Of a stretch of 64,000 nucleotides of DNA, positions 63,062-64,000 are shown piece after piece. Source of the DNA: Lewinellaceae bacterium. GTDB taxonomy: Bacteria > Bacteroidota > Bacteroidia > Chitinophagales > Saprospiraceae. The stretch's first letter is position 1; each line of letters begins with the position of its first letter. The position numbers and the translations under genes are program-made. The DNA is taken from positions 1 through 64,000 of the forward strand of contig JAHELJ010000008.1 of the NCBI GenBank assembly GCA_024644235.1, given 5' to 3'. The notes under the pieces were generated by a model, which saw only the letters and a list, made by a program, of their open reading frames with translations, made no database searches and was not told the DNA's origin.

Positions 63062-64000
63062 TTGACCAAAACTGAAAGACAAAGCACGTTTATTGGTGTT
63101 GGGCTTATTTCAATTGCAATCATAGCTCAGCAACTTGCTCTCATCCGGATATTCTCCAATACGCAATGGTATCACTTTGCCTTTGTCATTATATCCATTG
63201 CATTGCTCGGCTTTGGGGTGGCTGGGACAATTCTCAGCCTTTGGAGACCATGGTTTTCTACGAGATTTGAACAGGTATTCAGTCTGTCAACATTCGGTAC
63301 TGGCTTTTCCCTTTGTCTCATCGTGCCGGTGCTGAACTCAGAAGTTCTCTTCTTCGACAGTTATCAGATATTTGAAGACAGTCATCAGATTTTCGCCTTA
63401 CTCTTCAGTTGTCTGGTACTGTCTATTCCATTCTTCTTCGGTGCGCTTGCAATCGGGGTTGCTTTTGTTCAATATAACCGTCAGATCGGCAGTCTATATT
63501 TTTACAATTTGGTTGGATCTGCTCTTGGTGGACCCACCTTTCTGGCATTAGCATGGCTATTATATCCCAGCCAAATGCCAGCGGTTCTGGCTCTTTTTCC
63601 GTTAGCAGCCTTTCTATTTATCCAAAGCAAAAGGGCAAATTTGACTTACAAAATTATCGGTCTGGTATCGATAGCCATCGCTGCTGGACTTGGTATGCAG
63701 TCGATGGATCTTCCTGTTTCAGAGTATAAAAGCTTGTCAAAGACATTGCTCTTGCCAAACACATCTGTCACCATGGAGCGCAATAGTCCGTATGGGCTCG
63801 TGCAGGTCGTGCAGTCACCCCATGTCCGGCACGCTCCGGGTTTGAGTCTCACCTTTCCTGGTGAGGTACCTGTAAGGAATGTCGTTTTCAACGATGGAAA
63901 CTGGGTAGGCCCGGTCTTCAATGCTCTTGATTCCAACAACCTGAGCAGATACACCACACTTGCTTTGCCCTACGTGTTGAGAAGACCAGGGACAGTCCTG
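63062..64000 (+). CDS. Membrane spermidine-synthase-like protein, partial
   Basis: An open frame from about 63062 to the right edge (at least 313 codons) with no stop. The best start is a TTG at 63062 (TTG at 63056 is also possible); a TAG at 63038 blocks anything further upstream. About seven hydrophobic segments occupy the first 205 residues (IGVGLISIAIIAQQLALIRI, HFAFVIISIALLGFGVAGTI, LALAWLLYPSQMPAVLALF). The beginning of a soluble domain follows (RNSPYGLVQVVQSPH, VVFNDGNWVGPV). This matches membrane proteins with a spermidine-synthase-like C-terminal domain, which would lie mostly outside the window. It may be cotranscribed with pcm, another SAM-linked gene. Confidence 0.75.
   Translation, partial: MTKTERQSTFIGVGLISIAIIAQQLALIRIFSNTQWYHFAFVIISIALLGFGVAGTILSLWRPWFSTRFEQVFSLSTFGTGFSLCLIVPVLNSEVLFFDSYQIFEDSHQIFALLFSCLVLSIPFFFGALAIGVAFVQYNRQIGSLYFYNLVGSALGGPTFLALAWLLYPSQMPAVLALFPLAAFLFIQSKRANLTYKIIGLVSIAIAAGLGMQSMDLPVSEYKSLSKTLLLPNTSVTMERNSPYGLVQVVQSPHVRHAPGLSLTFPGEVPVRNVVFNDGNWVGPVFNALDSNNLSRYTTLALPYVLRRPGTVL

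Overview
The window is chromosomal DNA from a Bacteroidota bacterium, most likely a free-living (possibly marine) polysaccharide user of the Saprospiria/Chitinophagia type. Supporting signs are at least four secreted proteins with type IX secretion (T9SS) C-terminal sorting domains, LytTR and 7TM-AraC regulators, DUF4199/DUF4956/DUF7935-type membrane proteins, many lipoproteins, two close matches to the Bacteroidota -7 promoter box TAnnTTTG, and mostly absent Shine-Dalgarno sequences. No rRNA, insertion sequence, phage or CRISPR array was seen. The family assignments come from reading the sequence; no database search was run.

Layout. 1-5463 (-): a giant modular surface protein cut by the left edge. 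5.7-8.7 kb: MBL-fold hydrolase, a T9SS protein and small unknown genes around a structured intergenic region. 8.8-12.6 kb: sulfatase and AGE-family epimerase lipoproteins, then a decayed lipoprotein gene. 12.7-14.0 kb: a six-Kazal secreted protease inhibitor. 14.8-16.8 kb: LytS/LytTR two-component pair. 16.8-22.3 kb: methyltransferase, M23-like lipoprotein, GH51 arabinofuranosidase, Gfo/Idh/MocA oxidoreductase and an RraA-like protein. 22.4-22.8 kb: tRNA-Pro(UGG) between strong terminators and a GT-rich repeat. 23-35.6 kb: SRPBCC protein, cyclase-TPR protein, kinase-like protein, amidohydrolase, a DUF4199/LuxR pair, a DUF3060-like T9SS protein, an AraC regulator, an S15/CocE hydrolase and a coiled-coil membrane protein. 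36.2-39.4 kb: a complete B12-controlled unit (promoter, cobalamin riboswitch, BtuB-like receptor, DUF4465 surface protein). 39.4-43.5 kb: a tripartite tricarboxylate transporter (tctCBA) divergent from mtnA. 44.0-45.3 kb: an ECF sigma factor with a TPR membrane partner. 45.5-50.5 kb: uracil-DNA glycosylase-like protein, Hsp20, L,D-transpeptidase, xylulokinase and a lipoprotein. 50.5-55.6 kb: dnaA, a split 5'-nucleotidase operon, an IscA-family protein and DUF4956. 55.8-60.9 kb: a CHAT-protease/ECF-sigma locus. 61.2-64.0 kb: lipoproteins, a free-standing TonB plug domain, an exported isoaspartyl methyltransferase and a membrane spermidine-synthase-like gene cut by the right edge.

Working together. 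The carbohydrate genes (sulfatase, AGE epimerase, GH51, oxidoreductase, xylulokinase) fit breakdown of sulfated or arabinose/xylose-containing glycans, but they are scattered and no SusC/SusD pair is present. The most system-like novelty is the CHAT locus: a sigma factor, a TPR-bearing membrane partner (probable anti-sigma), two paralogous small proteins resembling cold-shock/OB domains, and a convergent TPR-CHAT caspase-like protein predicted to be membrane anchored. A second sigma/TPR pair of the same architecture lies 15 kb away without a CHAT gene.
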